Shown: positions 11,198 through 22,575, counted from the stretch's first letter. The stretch is DNA of 64,000 nucleotides from Muscardinus avellanarius (GCA_963383645.1 OY726559.1:124836221-124900220), one strand, 5' to 3'. Numbers and translations are program-made. Notes: generated by a model not told the origin, from the letters alone.

Positions 11198-11401
11198 CCC
11201 TCTATGGTAAAACACATTTGAATTGATAATAAGCAACTTTACAATTCAATTTTTGGAAAATAACTTAGAAATATAAGGACTTTACACCTGCCTTTGTGTG
11301 TGCTGATTTAACACTCAGGCTCACTGTATCCAGCTGTGTTCTTTAGGCCTATTTACGAACAACAGCCTTGTGTGGGCAATTTTATCATCATTCCGTTGTT
11401 G

Positions 11402-11460
11402 TGTGGTGCTGGTGATGGGACCCAGGGGTATTCTATTTCTGAGCTACATCCCAGCCCTTA
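11402..11460 (-). repeat. dID monomer
   Basis: TGATGGGACCCAGGGGTATTC in reverse orientation, no left arm attached. Confidence 0.7.
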
Positions 11461-11484
11461 TTATTACTTTTGTTTGGGTTTGCT

Positions 11485-11494
11485 TTTTTTTTTT

Positions 11495-11548
<54 letters not shown>

Positions 11549-11826
11549 CCTGGAAGCCCTTCTACCTCCAGGCTACACTCCCAGACCTATTTTTTATATT
11601 TTTATTTGGAAACAGGGCCTCCTAAGCCAGCGCGCACGGCTGGCTTCAAACCTGCGTGATCCTCCTGTCTCTACCTCCCAAGTGCAGGGATTACAAGCGT
11701 GCGCCTAGCTTGTTTGTTTGTTTTGAGACAGGATCTTGTTAGCTCTCTAAGACTGATCTCAGGCCTGAGATTCTTCTGTCTCAGTCTCCCAAGTACTGGC
11801 ATTCCAGGTGTGCACCACGCCCGGCC
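11485..11826 (-). repeat. Type IV SINE with (TG)n tail inside an older B1 arm
   Basis: Poly(T) and (TG)n at 11485-11546 precede a type IV copy (11547-11708) with the hairpin GCCAGCGCGCACGGCTGGC. An older left arm (11715-11826, TTTTGAGACAGGATCTTG) follows. Confidence 0.8.
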
Positions 11827-11837
11827 ATCTCACTCCT

Positions 11838-11960
11838 GTTTTATAGGTGAGAAAACCGAGGCATGTAGGACCACACACTTAATAAGGTCACCAAATCCAC
11901 ACACAGAACAATTTGAACCTAGGCAGCCGGATCTACATCATGCCATCCGGTTCTTCTTAA
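11838..11960 (-). repeat. MIR fossil
   Basis: TATAGGTGAGAAAACCGAGGC followed by CACTTAATAAGGTCACCAA, the reverse complement of the MIR core. Confidence 0.65.
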
Positions 11961-12082
11961 TTCTATCTGCTGGTTGCCAGGTGCCATGGCTCTTGCACAG
12001 AAAGGGATTACACTCTGTGGATGGTGATACATCCAACATAAGGATATTTCTTTTATTTCTTTACTTTTTTTTCTTTCTTTTC

Positions 12083-12155
12083 AGTTCTAGGGATGGAACC
12101 CAAGGCTCCGTACATGCAAAGCAAGTATTATACCATTGAGCTAACTCAGTGTATT
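12083..12155 (-). repeat. Full-length-type ID element
   Basis: The minus strand reads TAGCTCAATGGTATAATACT, then TTGCTTTGCATGTACGG and CTTGGGTTCCATCCC: the tRNA-like body without the dID deletion. Confidence 0.7.
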
Positions 12156-12180
12156 TCAATTTTAACCAAAGAAAAATTTA

Positions 12181-12380
12181 CAGCCAGGTATGGTGGTGCA
12201 TGCTTATAATCCTAATATTTGGTGGGAGGCTGAAACAGGAGAATTGCAGGTAGCGAGACCTCAACAACTATTGAGACCCTGTTTCAAAAAAAAAAAAATT
12301 AAATGTAGCTCAGAAGTAGAATGCTTCTGGGTTCAATCCATAGTACCACCAACAAAAATAAACAAATAAATATTTACAAG
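12181..12380 (+). repeat. B1-dID SINE, type I
   Basis: Old copy with TGGTGGTGCATGCTTATAATC; the right arm lacks its first bases; A-rich tail with AAAT units. Confidence 0.75.
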
Positions 12381-12456
12381 CAATCATAATTTCTCCCATA
12401 CAGTTAAGTTAAAGGAGACTCTGAACAGGTATGTACCAGAAGATTCAGTAAGTTTT

Positions 12457-12675
12457 TTTCTGTAAAGGACCAGAAAGGATCATTTTATTTGTTCATTTAT
12501 TTTGCAGTACCTAGGGCCTCATGCATGTGAGGTGAGATCTCTGCCCAGCCTGAAGGTAATTATTTTAGATGCCCTGGTCAGATGGTCTGCACCAGTCACT
12601 CAGCTCTGCTGCTGTGGCATGAAAGCAGCCAGAGACCATGAGTAAAGCGTGAGAAGGGCTGTGTTCCAATAGAAC
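12457..12675 (+). mobile_element. hAT-Charlie fossil, MER5-like
   Basis: CTGTAAAGGACCAGA at the start and ATGAAAGCAGCCAGAGACCA followed by GGCTGTGTTCCAATAGAACT match the MER5A-type internal sequence I know. It is split by an ID fragment at about 12487-12545. Noncoding relic of a non-autonomous DNA transposon. Confidence 0.65.
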
Positions 12676-12804
12676 TTCAGCTAGAGCAAGCAGTGGGCAG
12701 GACCTATGTGCAAGCTGATGCTACGAAGTTAATGGAATGTGCATTTCAAAACTGTTAAGAGTTGATTTTAAATGTGTACAGCATTGCATACAAACAATTA
12801 TGTA

Positions 12805-12925
12805 TGCTGATATCTATGTCAATTATCCTGATTTAACTATTTTATAATGTACACATATCAAAACATCACATTATATGCCATGAGCACATACAACTATTTT
12901 TTGTCAGTATTATTTTATTTAAAAA
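12805..12925 (+). mobile_element. Old L1 3' end
   Basis: GATATCTATGTCAATTATCC and ACACATATCAAAACATCACA resemble the 3' UTR ends of ancient L1M-class elements. Too old for target-site duplications. Confidence 0.55.
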
Positions 12926-12938
12926 TGAAATCAAATTC

Positions 12939-13590
12939 TAGCCAGGAGTGGTGGTGCCTGCTTATAATCCCGGTACTGAGAAGCTGAGACTGGATCACAG
13001 GTTGGAGGCCAGCCTTGGCAACTTAATGAGAGCCTCAACAATTTAGTAAGACCCTGCCTTCAAGTTTTTTAAAAAGAGGCTGGGAAGCTGGGCGTGTTGG
13101 CACACGCTTGTAATCCCAGCATTCGGGTGGCTGAGACAGGAGGATCGCGGTTCGCAGACAGCCTCAGCTACTTGGTGAGGCCTTTTGCAACTCAGTGAGA
13201 CCCTGTTTAGAAATAAAGACTAAAAAATAGGGCTGGGAGTGTAGCTCAGAGGTAGAATGTTCAATCCTCAGTACTGAAAAACAAAAAAAAAAAAAAAAAA
13301 ACTGGGAGCCAGGTGTGGTAGCCACACTTGTAATCTCAGTATTTGGGAGGCTGAGACAGGAGGATTGTAGGTTCATGGTCAGCCTTAGCAACTTAGCGAG
13401 GCCCTGTACAACTTGGTGAAGCCCGGTTTCAAAAACTAAAATGGGGCTGGGATATAACTCAGAGGTAGAATGCCCCTGGGTTCAAACCCAGTATAATAAT
13501 CAACCAATCAACCAATCAATTAAATAAAAGGGCTGGGGGTATAGCTTGGAGGTAGACTGACCTTAGGTCCAATCCCTAGTCATGCCCCCC
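12939..13590 (+). repeat. Cluster of three SINEs plus one dID arm
   Basis: Left arm at 12939-13080; complete SINE 13087-13303 with an A tail; complete SINE 13312-13520 with (AACC/AATC)n tail; a lone right arm 13527-13590. The lone arm plausibly completes the first left arm, the two others having inserted between. Confidence 0.75.
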
Positions 13591-14465
13591 CAAATTAAAG
13601 TAAAATAAAATTAGAAAATGATGCTATTATAATGTAACTAACAAATCTAAACATGTTAACCCTGCAAAGCAAAAGTATAGAAATCTAACTGCACAAATAT
13701 TTGGGAAAATTGCATTACGGTAAATAAGAAACAACACAGAGTGGTCCAACTGCTTTGGAATGACACTGTTAATTAATATTTCTCAATAAATATCTGGTGA
13801 ATCAAACTCCCAAGCCTCAGATGGGCTGGGCAGCCTGCAAAAGTACTGTCACCTAGGTTTTAGTGCTAATACATCAAACAAGCATGGCAAATCATCAACA
13901 GAAGCCACTGGTGTGGGACCCGTTCCCTCACGAGCTTCTAGACTGAACACATGTTGCACTGGTAGCAGAGAGTCCTGCGTCACTTGGTCGTTCCCGGACA
14001 TCGTCCCTTCGGAAGTCACCACCAGCATTGGGGTAAACTTCCCAGTACTATTTCCAGACTTCACACAGACCTTTGTGCATCTAAGGCTAACTCTTAGGCT
14101 AACTCCCCTGGTGTTTCTTCCTAGAGCTGTACCAGTCAGAGCTCCAGAATCCTGTAGGAACTTAAGCAAATATCACGGGTCTCTGTTTATAATGAAGTCA
14201 ACACACATTTGGATCAAATTTCCATTCTGCATTTTTAAAGCCCTCTGAAGAAATAGTAACTGGCAAGCTAAAGTTGAAACGTAAAGAAAAATTCAAGAAT
14301 GTCAGGCATCTCAATAGCTGATACTTCTCATGTTTCCTTTAGTAAACAGAAAGATGCAGAAAAACTGCCTCACGCAAAAAAATTTTTTCCAATTTTTTAA
14401 AAACCATTAAGTCTGGACTGAAACATCTCTGCTTTGCAATTAGATAGTATTATTGATAAAACTGC

Positions 14466-14728
14466 AAGACAGGAGGATCACAGGTTCAAGGCCAGCGCCA
14501 GGGACTTACAAGATCCTGTTTCAAAATAAAAGATAATGCCAGGCGTGGCGGCACAGGCTTGCAATCCCAACATTCGGGAGGCTGAGACCGGAGGATCACA
14601 GTTTGCGGACAGCCTCAGCTACTTAGTGAGGCCTTTTGCAACTCAGTGAGACCCTGTTTCAAAATTAAAGAATAAAAAATAGGTCTGGGGGTATAGCTCG
14701 GAAGTAGAATGTCTTGGGTTCTATCCCC

Positions 14729-14778
<50 letters not shown>

Positions 14779-14984
14779 TAAAGTCGGCAAGGCATGGTGG
14801 CGTACACCTATAATCCCAGTACTTGGGAGGCTGAGGTAGGCGATCACAGGTTCAAGGACAGCCTCAGCAACTTAGTGAGGCCCTTCACAACTTAGTAAAA
14901 CCCTGTTTTAAAATAAAACATAAAATAGTGCTAGGGGTATAGCTCAGAGGTAAATCCCCCTAGGTTCAATCCCCAGTACCACAA
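14466..14984 (+). repeat. SINE cluster with (CA)n
   Basis: A left-arm fragment (14466-14537), a type II SINE (14539-14730) ending in (CA)n at 14731-14776, and a type I SINE (14785-14984). Confidence 0.8.
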
Positions 14985-15004
14985 AAAATAAAAATAAAAA
15001 TAAA

Positions 15005-15092
15005 GAAAGGAAGGAAGGAAGGATGGACGGATTGGGGGTGTAGCTCAATGATATAATGCCCCTGAGTTCAATCCCCAGTACCACCAAAAAAC
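15005..15092 (+). repeat. (GGAA)n and dID monomer
   Basis: A GGAA run (15005-15024) then a lone right arm (15028-15087) ending CCCCAGTACCACC, at the edge of the trinucleotide tract. Confidence 0.75.
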
Positions 15093-15261
15093 AAGAAGAG
15101 GAGGAGGAGGAGAAGGAGGAGGAGATAGGAGATAGAATGCCCCTGGTAGAAGAAGAAGAAGAAGAAGAAGAAGAAGAAGAAGAAGAAGAAGAAGAAGAAG
15201 AAGAAGAAGAAGAAGAGGAGGAGGAGGAGGAGGAGGAGGAGGAGGAGGAGGAGGAGGAGGA

Positions 15262-15315
<54 letters not shown>
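15093..15315 (+). repeat. Compound trinucleotide repeat GGA-GAA-GAG-GCG
   Basis: In order: GAGGAGGAG-type (15096-15127), an SINE-derived piece GGAGATAGAATGCCCCTGG (15128-15146), about 22 GAA units, about 16 GAG units, then about 18 GCG units. On the MYO1E transcript strand this is a pyrimidine/CCG tract 270 nt after the exon 2 donor. The long Glu/Ala, Arg/Leu or Pro frames through it are artefacts of the repeat. Confidence 0.95.
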
Positions 15316-15319
<4 letters not shown>

Positions 15320-15552
15320 AACCAGGATTTTCTGTAGAAACCACAGAGATCTTAGACACCACACACAGGGCTGAAGCCCATCAAAGGGACAACACCACAG
15401 AGGGAAATGCGCTGCGTCTTTCCTCCTGAAATGCCAGGACAAACACCCGGAATCGTCCCGCCCTTTGCACAAGTGGAACCAAGTGATGCAAAGCACAAAA
15501 CCTCATTCTGCAACTGCAAACGCCGGGCGCGCGTCTTGCTGTGGTGCTGTCA

Positions 15553-15762
<210 letters not shown>

Positions 15763-15968
15763 TCACCATTAGGATAGTTAAGTACCACTACTAATAATTT
15801 CCCAAATAGTCATCAAAAGGCAGCAGGATGAGCACACATAGAAAGATGTAGCCATCACAGACCTGGACTCAAGTTCCAGCCTTGCCACCTACAGGGAAAT
15901 GGGGCAAAGTTACTGAAGAGCACTGAGTAGCCGAGGCTTCTCTTTCCTAGTTGTGTAACCATAGAAAC

Positions 15969-16200
15969 CTGGGCATGGTGGCGCACACCTGTAATTCCAG
16001 TGCTTGGGAGGCTTAGACAGGAGGATCGCAGGTTCAAGGACAGCCTGAGCAAGTAGTGAGACTCTCATCAACCTAGTGAGACCCTGTTTCAAAATAAAAA
16101 TAAAACAGGGCTGGGGGTGTGGCTCAGAGATCGAATGCCTCTGGGTTCAATCCCCAGACCACACACACAGAATAAATAAATAAATAAATAAATAAATAAA
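15969..16200 (+). repeat. B1-dID SINE with (AAAT)n tail
   Basis: Type I, AACCTGGGCATGGTGGCGC to CCCCAGACCAC; tail of eight AAAT units at 16171-16200. Confidence 0.85.
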
Positions 16201-17014
16201 TCCAAACCAGAGAAATAAGACCTGCTTCATAAAGTTGCTTTGAGAACTCTATAAACATGTATTCACAAAGTGTCAAACATGTGAGAATACAGCACAGAAT
16301 GTGAAAGACGATTTCTGATACCTCCTATAATCGTACTGTTTTATTAAATTTGTCAGTGGAAATAAACAATGAAATAGAAACATTCCAGACTTGGTTTGCA
16401 AATTATATGACAGACCCAGAAGTGGAGAGACCATGTATGGTGCAATGGCTACGTCCCAGGGTCATCCTTTCTCAAGTCATCTGAGTTATTTTTTCTTCGT
16501 AAACTTATTATCAAAGTAGCATTGCCTTCCACATTCAAAGACGGCTCACTGTGATGACTGGCCGCTGTTATACTAACCAAGACGTGGACAGGTCGACCTC
16601 TACGTGATACCAGAGCACCTTGTGGCCCCACGGCCTTTGGGGACAGGTGGACTCGGCCCTGGAATATGCAGTGCATTTCTAGCCTAATCCTAGCAGTGGC
16701 ATCTGGACACCACAGACCAGGCTTTCTTACACCTGGTGTTTCAGGTGGCAACCTCATGTGCTCAGCCAAACCCTACGTGCCGGGGCTGGGATAGAGGGTC
16801 CCCCTGGCTGGTGCGCTTGGAGCTCACAGTCCATTGAAGGACACCTAAACCATGCCGGGCAAAGGACTCTACATCAGTAACAGTCAATACATAACCACAC
16901 GCAAATGCTCCTCCTTCGTCCTGGGAGAGGCAGGGGGAGCCGTGTCAAGCGGACCTAAAGCACTTTGAACTTGCCGGGGAGACGGGGAAGAAACATTCGT
17001 TATAATCTATACTC

Positions 17015-17202
17015 AACCAGGCATGGTGGTACACGCCTGTCATCCCAGTACTTGGGAGGCTGAGGCGAGAGGATCGCAAGGTTGACAACAGCCTCAGCAA
17101 AAAAAATGAGACACTTAGCAACTTAGCAAGACCCTGTTTCAAAATGAAAAGCTACAAAGGGCCGGGAGTGTAGCTCAGTGATTGAAAGCTTCTAGGGTCA
17201 AA
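17015..17202 (+). repeat. B1-dID SINE, type I
   Basis: The left arm contains an extra AAAAAAA insertion (17099-17106); the right arm ends early at GCTTCTAGGGTCAAAA. Confidence 0.8.
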
Positions 17203-17539
17203 AAGCGAATGCAAATATAATAATTGCAAGTAAGTGTAAAGATATTGAAAAATGGTCCCTTACCATCACACACTTCATGTACCTTCCAGAAAAGTGCCAC
17301 GTGCTGGGCGAGTGTGGTAGGCACTGACTGAGGGAGGCACGGCCCATCCTTTCTAGAAGCTTACTTACCACTTGGGGGGCTTGGACAAAACAGGGAAGAG
17401 TTCTAAACAAGGGGATCTAGAGAGGCCAACTGCTCAGACTCAAAACTAGATAAGAAAGGGCAGCAGGAGGCTCTTTGAGGGGAGATGGAGAGACCCAGGA
17501 TAGAAGCCGTGTTAACTTTCATTTTCAAAATCTATTCCG

Positions 17540-17728
17540 AGCCAGGCGTGGTAGCGCACGCTTGGGATCCCAGTACTTGGGAGGCTGAGGCAGGAGGATC
17601 GCAGGTTTTCGGCCAGCCTCAGCAACTTAGTGAGGCCCTGTGCAATATAGTAGGATTCTGTTTCAAAATAAATAGGGCTGGGGGTGTGGCTTGGAGGTAG
17701 AAGGCCCCTGAGTTTAATCCCCAGTACC
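17540..17728 (+). repeat. B1-dID SINE, type I
   Basis: AGCCAGGCGTGGTAGCGCAC to CCCCAGTACC; well preserved. Confidence 0.85.
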
Positions 17729-17985
17729 AAAAAACTCAGCCAAGAAAGGGCCCCCGGCAGAGCGCATGAGAGCCAGGGCTCCAGTGGTGGAGACAGGTTC
17801 TGGAAGGCTTGCCACCCGTGCCATGGTGCTGAGGAAAACCGTGTGCTATGTCTGGCTTTCTCAGAACCACAAGCAGCATCAATTCTACAAAATTACCTAA
17901 GGCCTCACCACTCCTTCCTCTTGTCACAAAGCAGAAAGAGGGAAAAGGCTTGGCAAGGCCTGACTCACCAGGCTTCCATGGAACG

Positions 17986-18342
17986 CTGTGTTATACTTCT
18001 AACCAGTGGTACGCTTCTAACCGGTGGGCTTTGTGGTACACTTCTAACCAGTGGGCCCTGTGGAATGCCTCTAACCAGTGAGCCCTCTGGTACACCTCTA
18101 ACCAATGGGCCCTGTAATATGCTTCTAACCAGTGGGCCCTGTGGTACACTTGTAACCAGTGAGCCCTGTGGTATGCTTGTAAGCAGTGGGCCCTGTGGAA
18201 CGCTTCTAACCATTGAGCCCTTTAGTACACTTGTAACCAGTGAGCCCTGTGGTATGCTTGTAAGCAGTGGGCCCTCTGGTACACCTCTAACCAGTGAACC
18301 CTGTGGTATACTTCTAACCAGTGAGCCCTGTGGTACACTTGT
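17986..18342 (+). repeat. 27-bp minisatellite
   Basis: About 13 imperfect tandem units of the type GTGGTACACTTCTAACCAG followed by TGGGCCCT. Units alternate between TACAC/TATGC and CTTCTAACC/CTTGTAAGC, suggesting higher-order duplication (the TTGTAACC-TTGTAAGC pair recurs at 18145 and 18226). Because 27 is a multiple of three, frames stay open on both strands and give nine-residue repeats such as TSGPCGTLL; these are not evidence of a gene. Confidence 0.95.
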
Positions 18343-18351
18343 TTTGTTCTT

Positions 18352-18616
18352 TTGGTGGTACCAGGGGCATTCTATCTCCTTCCTCCTCCTCCTCCTCCTC
18401 CTCCTCCTCCTCCTCCTCCTCCTCCTCTTCTACCAGGGGCATTCTATCTCCTTCTTTCCTTCCTTCCTTCCTTCCTTCCTTCCTTCCTTCCTTCCTCCTC
18501 CTCCTCCTCCTCCTCTTCTTCTTCTACCAGGGGCATTCTATCTCCTTCCTTTCCTCCGCCGCCGCCGCCTCCTCCTCCTCCTCCTCCTCCTCCTCCTCCT
18601 CCTCCTTCTTCTTCGC
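18352..18616 (-). repeat. CCT/TTCC/CCG repeat with three SINE-end modules
   Basis: The fragment TACCAGGGGCATTCTATCTC occurs at 18359, 18431 and 18525, each followed by a pyrimidine array: (CCT)n at 18382-18427, (TTCC)n at 18455-18495 plus (CCT)n to 18520, and (CCG)n plus (CCT)n at 18555-18613. The fragment is the reverse complement of the one inside the 15093-15315 tract. Confidence 0.9.
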
Positions 18617-18735
18617 ACTAGGAATGGAACCCAGAGGAATTCTACCTCCAAGCTACATCCCCAGCCATATTTTATGTTTTATTTTGAAACAGAGTCTCAC
18701 TAAGTTGCTGAGAGGCATGTGCCACCATGCCTGGC
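18617..18735 (-). repeat. B1-dID SINE, internally deleted
   Basis: Complete right arm (GGAATGGAACCCAGAGGAATTC), then the left arm is cut from TTGCTGAGAGG straight to CATGTGCCACCATGCCTGGC. Confidence 0.8.
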
Positions 18736-18814
18736 AGTAGGTTGGTTTTTAATGCCAATAGATATCCACCTACTCAGAAAAGGCACAAATGTTACTTTCT
18801 TTTCTTTTCTCTTT

Positions 18815-19023
18815 CGTGATACTGAGGATTTAACTCAGGGGCATTCTGCCTCCAAGCTACACCCCCCAGTCCTTTTTTTTATTCTTTATTTTGAAACAGG
18901 GTCTCACTAAATTGTGAAGGACCTCACTAAGTAGCTGAAGCCAGCTGCCAACCTGTGGTCCTCATGTCTCAGCCTCCCACCTCCCAAGTATTGGGATTAC
19001 AAGTGTGCGCCACCACACCCAAC
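18815..19023 (-). repeat. B1-dID SINE, type II
   Basis: Linker TTTTTTTTATTCTTTATTTTGA in reverse; duplicated CTCCCACCTCCCAAG in the left arm. Confidence 0.85.
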
Positions 19024-19097
19024 TAAATGTTACTTTCTCTTTGAAAAGATAAGCATAACTAAACAAAACAGAAGGCTATTAATAAGTGATTAGTTAA

Positions 19098-19295
19098 AAC
19101 TGGTGGTACACACCAGAAATCCCAGTACTTGGGAGGCTGAGACATGAGGATTATGGGTACACGGTCAACCTCAGCAACTCAGTGAGACCTTCGGCAACTT
19201 TAGCAAGATCCTGTTTTGAAATATAAAAGGCTGCAGGTATAGCTTGGAGGGAGAATGCCCCTGAGTTCAATCTCCAGTATGAAAAGGAAAAAAAA
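19098..19295 (+). repeat. B1-dID SINE, type I
   Basis: Starts within the left arm (CTGGTGGTACACACCAG); the right arm ends CTCCAGTATG with an A tail. Confidence 0.8.
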
Positions 19296-19591
19296 AAAAA
19301 AGTGGTTAAACTTGCATGGGAGACGAGAAACAAAAGAGCTTTGTGTGTCTGGACTGCTTCACAGAAACTGCCTCTGAAGGTAACTGTGTATTCCAGGGTT
19401 CAGTTCCACCCTCTCTTCCTCCATCTCATGGCCAGTGATGCTGTCCTATCTGCTCTGTCTCAGAAGCCACTTCCTCCTCCTAGAGGCAGTTATTCCCCGG
19501 TAGAGTGGGGCTCCCCTCATTTGCATGGTACCAAATACCTTGCCGCCCAAGGTCCCCCATCCCCGGTTCTGGATCTTCTTTTTTTCTGGGG

Positions 19592-19998
19592 GCGGTACTG
19601 GGGATCGAACCCAGGCACATTCTACCTCTGAACTACACCCACCCCAGCCCTTTTTTTTTTTTTTGGTGTGTGTGTGTGGGGGGGGGGGTACTGGGGGTGG
19701 AACCCAGGGGCCTTCTACCTCCAGGCTATACTCCCAGACCTATTTTATACTTTATTTGGAAACAGGGTCTCACTAAGTTGCTGAGAGCCTCACTAAATAG
19801 CTGAGGCTGGCTTCAAACCTGCGCGATCCTCCTGTCTCAGCCTCCCAAGCATGGGGGTTACAAGTGTGCGACACTACGCCCGGCTCGACCCCAGCTCTTT
19901 TTATTTTTCACCGAAGTACTGTGCTGTCCTGGAACCTGCAATTCTCCTGTTTCAGCATCCCAAGTACTGGGATTACAGGCACGAGCCAATCCCAACCT
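19592..19998 (-). repeat. Nested SINEs (III inside I)
   Basis: Outer right arm 19592-19650 and outer left arm 19887-19998 are separated by a type III copy (19663-19884) whose tail region is (TG)n plus a run of ten or more G. Confidence 0.8.
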
Positions 19999-20344
19999 TA
20001 TTTCTTCAGGCTGCTATCTACAATGGGTAAGGAATCCATAGTGGCACTGAGAAGTTACTATCAGAGATTCCTAAACATTTATCTGCCCACTTTTTTCAGG
20101 GGGAAAATCACTTAGCACCAACCCCCTGGTATTTCCACAGCCACCTTATTTTTATTCAAGGCCTCCCAATTGCATCTGAGTTTCCTGTCTTACCACACAT
20201 CCCTTTCTCAGGGTCTATGCTATCAATGATGCCGACTCGCTTTTGTTTTTTGTTTTGGTGCAGTGTAATCACATCTTGATGAAGTTCAGGGTAACAGAGG
20301 CATAAAGAGCCACCCCAGAGGGGAAGCGGTCCGCACTCGCCGCA

Positions 20345-20475
20345 GGGCGCCGTGTTGCTGCGCTGCATTGCTCTGTAGGCGGGCACACTAAGTGCACTTC
20401 CAGTTTGCGAGCTTTTCAGCTTATGATGGTTTATTGGGCTGTAAAGCACTGTAAGCTGAGGAGCATATGAAAACC
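20345..20475. mobile_element. Tigger-type DNA transposon end
   Basis: CTTTTCAGCTTATGATGG then TTTATTGGGCTGTAAAGCAC and GTAAGCTGAGGAGCAT match, with decay, a terminal region of a pogo/Tigger fossil whose consensus reads CAACTTACGATGGGTTTATC. The other end was not located. Confidence 0.5.
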
Positions 20476-20655
20476 TGACTTAATTGACTGGTGGAGTCCA
20501 TACATCTACTATCCAAATACCTTAGCAGAAAAGGGTTAATATTCCCCTACTACATAGAAGGAAACTGAAATTTCCCAAGTTGTAAGCAGCAAAGGCAAGA
20601 TGTGAATCAAATATTCAGTGAGTGTGGACTCATGCAAACATAGGGTTTTTTGGGG

Positions 20656-21597
20656 GGAGGGTTAATGCTGAGGATTGAACTAGGGACATTCTACCCCTGA
20701 GCTGAACTGCAGCCCTTTTTTATTTATTATTTTTATTTCTTCTTTTTTTTTTTTTTGTGGTACTGGGGATGGAACCCAGGGGCCCTCTACCTCTGGGCTA
20801 CACTCCCACCTATTTTTTATATTTTATTTGGAGACAGGGTCTCTTAAGCTAGCTGAGGCTGGCTTCGAACCTGCACGATCCTCCTGTCTCAGCCTCCCAA
20901 GCATAGGGATTACAAGAGTGTGCCACCACGCCCGGCAGCAACCCTTTTTTTAAAAAAAAATGCATTTATTGGTGTATTATAACCTCACATCATAATGTAA
21001 ATCATGTTGACAGTGACACAAGCACACAGCACTTGGTGCCCCCACCTCCTCATTTTCCTCCTTTCCAATACAGAGCACCGAGATTGGTATGTTCACATAT
21101 GTGCACAGAGTTGATGGTGGTATTTCCATTAATGGACCTCAGTCTTCCCCTCATCTTCCTCTAGACCACCTCCCTGTCCACCGAGGTTGCTCCTCCATTA
21201 TCTGGAGTCCCTCGGGTATCCCCGTTACTCCCTAGTTTGCAAATACTAGAGAAAACATGTAACCCTTCACTTTCTGTGACTGGCTAATCTCGTTTAACAT
21301 AATGTTCTCCAGGGGCTTCCATTTTCTTTCAAGTGACATAATTTTGTTCTTTATTGCTGGGTAGAGTTCCACTGCATTTCTCATAATTTTATAATTCATT
21401 CATCTGTTGATGGACACCTAGGTTGGTTCCATAATTTGGCTATTGTAAATTGTGCCTGTAGCCCTTTTGATTTTGAAACAGGGTCTTGCTAAATTGCTGA
21501 AGGTCCTGCTAAGTTGTGGGGGCTGATCTCGAACCCACAACCCTCCCGTCTCAGCCTCTTAAGTACTGAGATTACAGGCATGCGCCACCCTGCCTGG
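20656..21597 (-). repeat. SINE split by another SINE and an L1 end
   Basis: A right arm (20656-20717, ending CTGCAGCCC) and a left arm (21462-21597, starting AGCCCTTTTGATTTTGAAAC) are the halves of one minus-strand SINE. Between them lie a type III SINE (20757-20936) and a 5'-truncated L1 (20955-21460). Confidence 0.8.
20955..21460 (-). mobile_element. L1 3' end, 5' truncated
   Basis: Reverse complement of the end of ORF2 and the 3' UTR. ATTCATCTGTTGATGGACAC near 21396 is the antisense of the last ORF2 segment (compare SPSTDEWI in the 41-kb copy), and the 3' UTR with CATCATAATGTAAATCATG is shared with that copy. The tail shows as A/T-rich sequence at 20944-20960. Confidence 0.85.
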
Positions 21598-22351
21598 ATC
21601 AAACATAGTTTCTTCACACTGTCTCCCCAGTGGTTTACTGCATATTTCTGCCTATTCAGTTTAACGTGGCAACAGAATGACATACTATCTCCAAAATGGA
21701 ATTCCTCATTAAAAATGACCCGCAAGCATGGTTAACCCCGTTCCTCTTAGCATCTCAGACTGAAACACTGGATTTTTTTTTTTTATTTGACACATATTCT
21801 ATATCTAATTGGTCACAGATGGGGGGGAGTGTCCCGGCGCTTCTCTTCCCTCCCCTGCCCAAGCATTTATAGTTCTGTACGTGAGCTCACTCGCTCTTCA
21901 CAGGCACCCCAAATACTATGTATTAATATCTCAGTGTTGGCGGTAAGAAAACTGTACAGTGCCCAAGGTCTTCCAATGATAACTTCTATCCTTACTGTAC
22001 TCCACCTCCACGAAAAAACCCACTCAGATGAGATGGGGGGCTGTGTGGAGAAGGGGGGCCAATTCAGAGCCCTAGGGGGTTGGCTGAGCCTCCTAGACTG
22101 TGGGGGACACAGAACAAAGTCACATGATCAAGAAAGCTGCTAGAAATCAAACACAGAAGCACGGGCTGTCATCCCAGCCACGGGGCTCCGAGTTCCCAGA
22201 GTAAATAAAAAACCTGCCTTCTGTTGTCTTCAAGGGACAGCAGAGGTAGCAAGACTGCGACTTCCTAAGCCTTTCTGGCAACAAGCTGCCAGTCAGGCAG
22301 AGTGGGCAGCAGGGCGGGGAGCGGAAGCCAGGCTGGAGTCATTCTACAACA

Positions 22352-22541
22352 CAGGCTGAGGTCTATGAGGTGTGCGTGTGTTCCCGGTACTCGAGAGGCT
22401 GAGACAGGAGGATGGCGGGTTCGAGACCAGCTTCAGTAACTTAGTGAGAGCCCACTTCAGTGAAAAATATAAAATAGGCTGTGAGTGTAGCTCAGCTCAG
22501 GTGAGGACTGCCCCTGGGTTCAGTCCCCAGTACCACAAGAG

Positions 22542-22574
<33 letters not shown>

Positions 22575-22575
22575 C
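22352..22575 (+). repeat. B1-dID SINE with (GA)n
   Basis: Starts inside the left arm; CTCAGCTCAGGTGAGGAC shows a small duplication; tail (GA)n/(GAGC)n at 22539-22575. Confidence 0.8.

Noticed and set aside
15045..15496. Long Pro/Leu/Arg, Leu/Phe and Glu/Ala frames on both strands
   Set aside because: Translations of the GGA/GAA/GCG repeat; no gene context.
17986..18342. CRISPR-like array
   Set aside because: Units are contiguous with no spacers and the genome is mammalian; it is a minisatellite.
17684..18703. Plus-strand open frame of 339 codons
   Set aside because: It runs through a SINE, the 27-bp minisatellite and CCT/TTCC arrays, all with periods that keep frames open. No domain, no conserved start, composition is repeat-driven.
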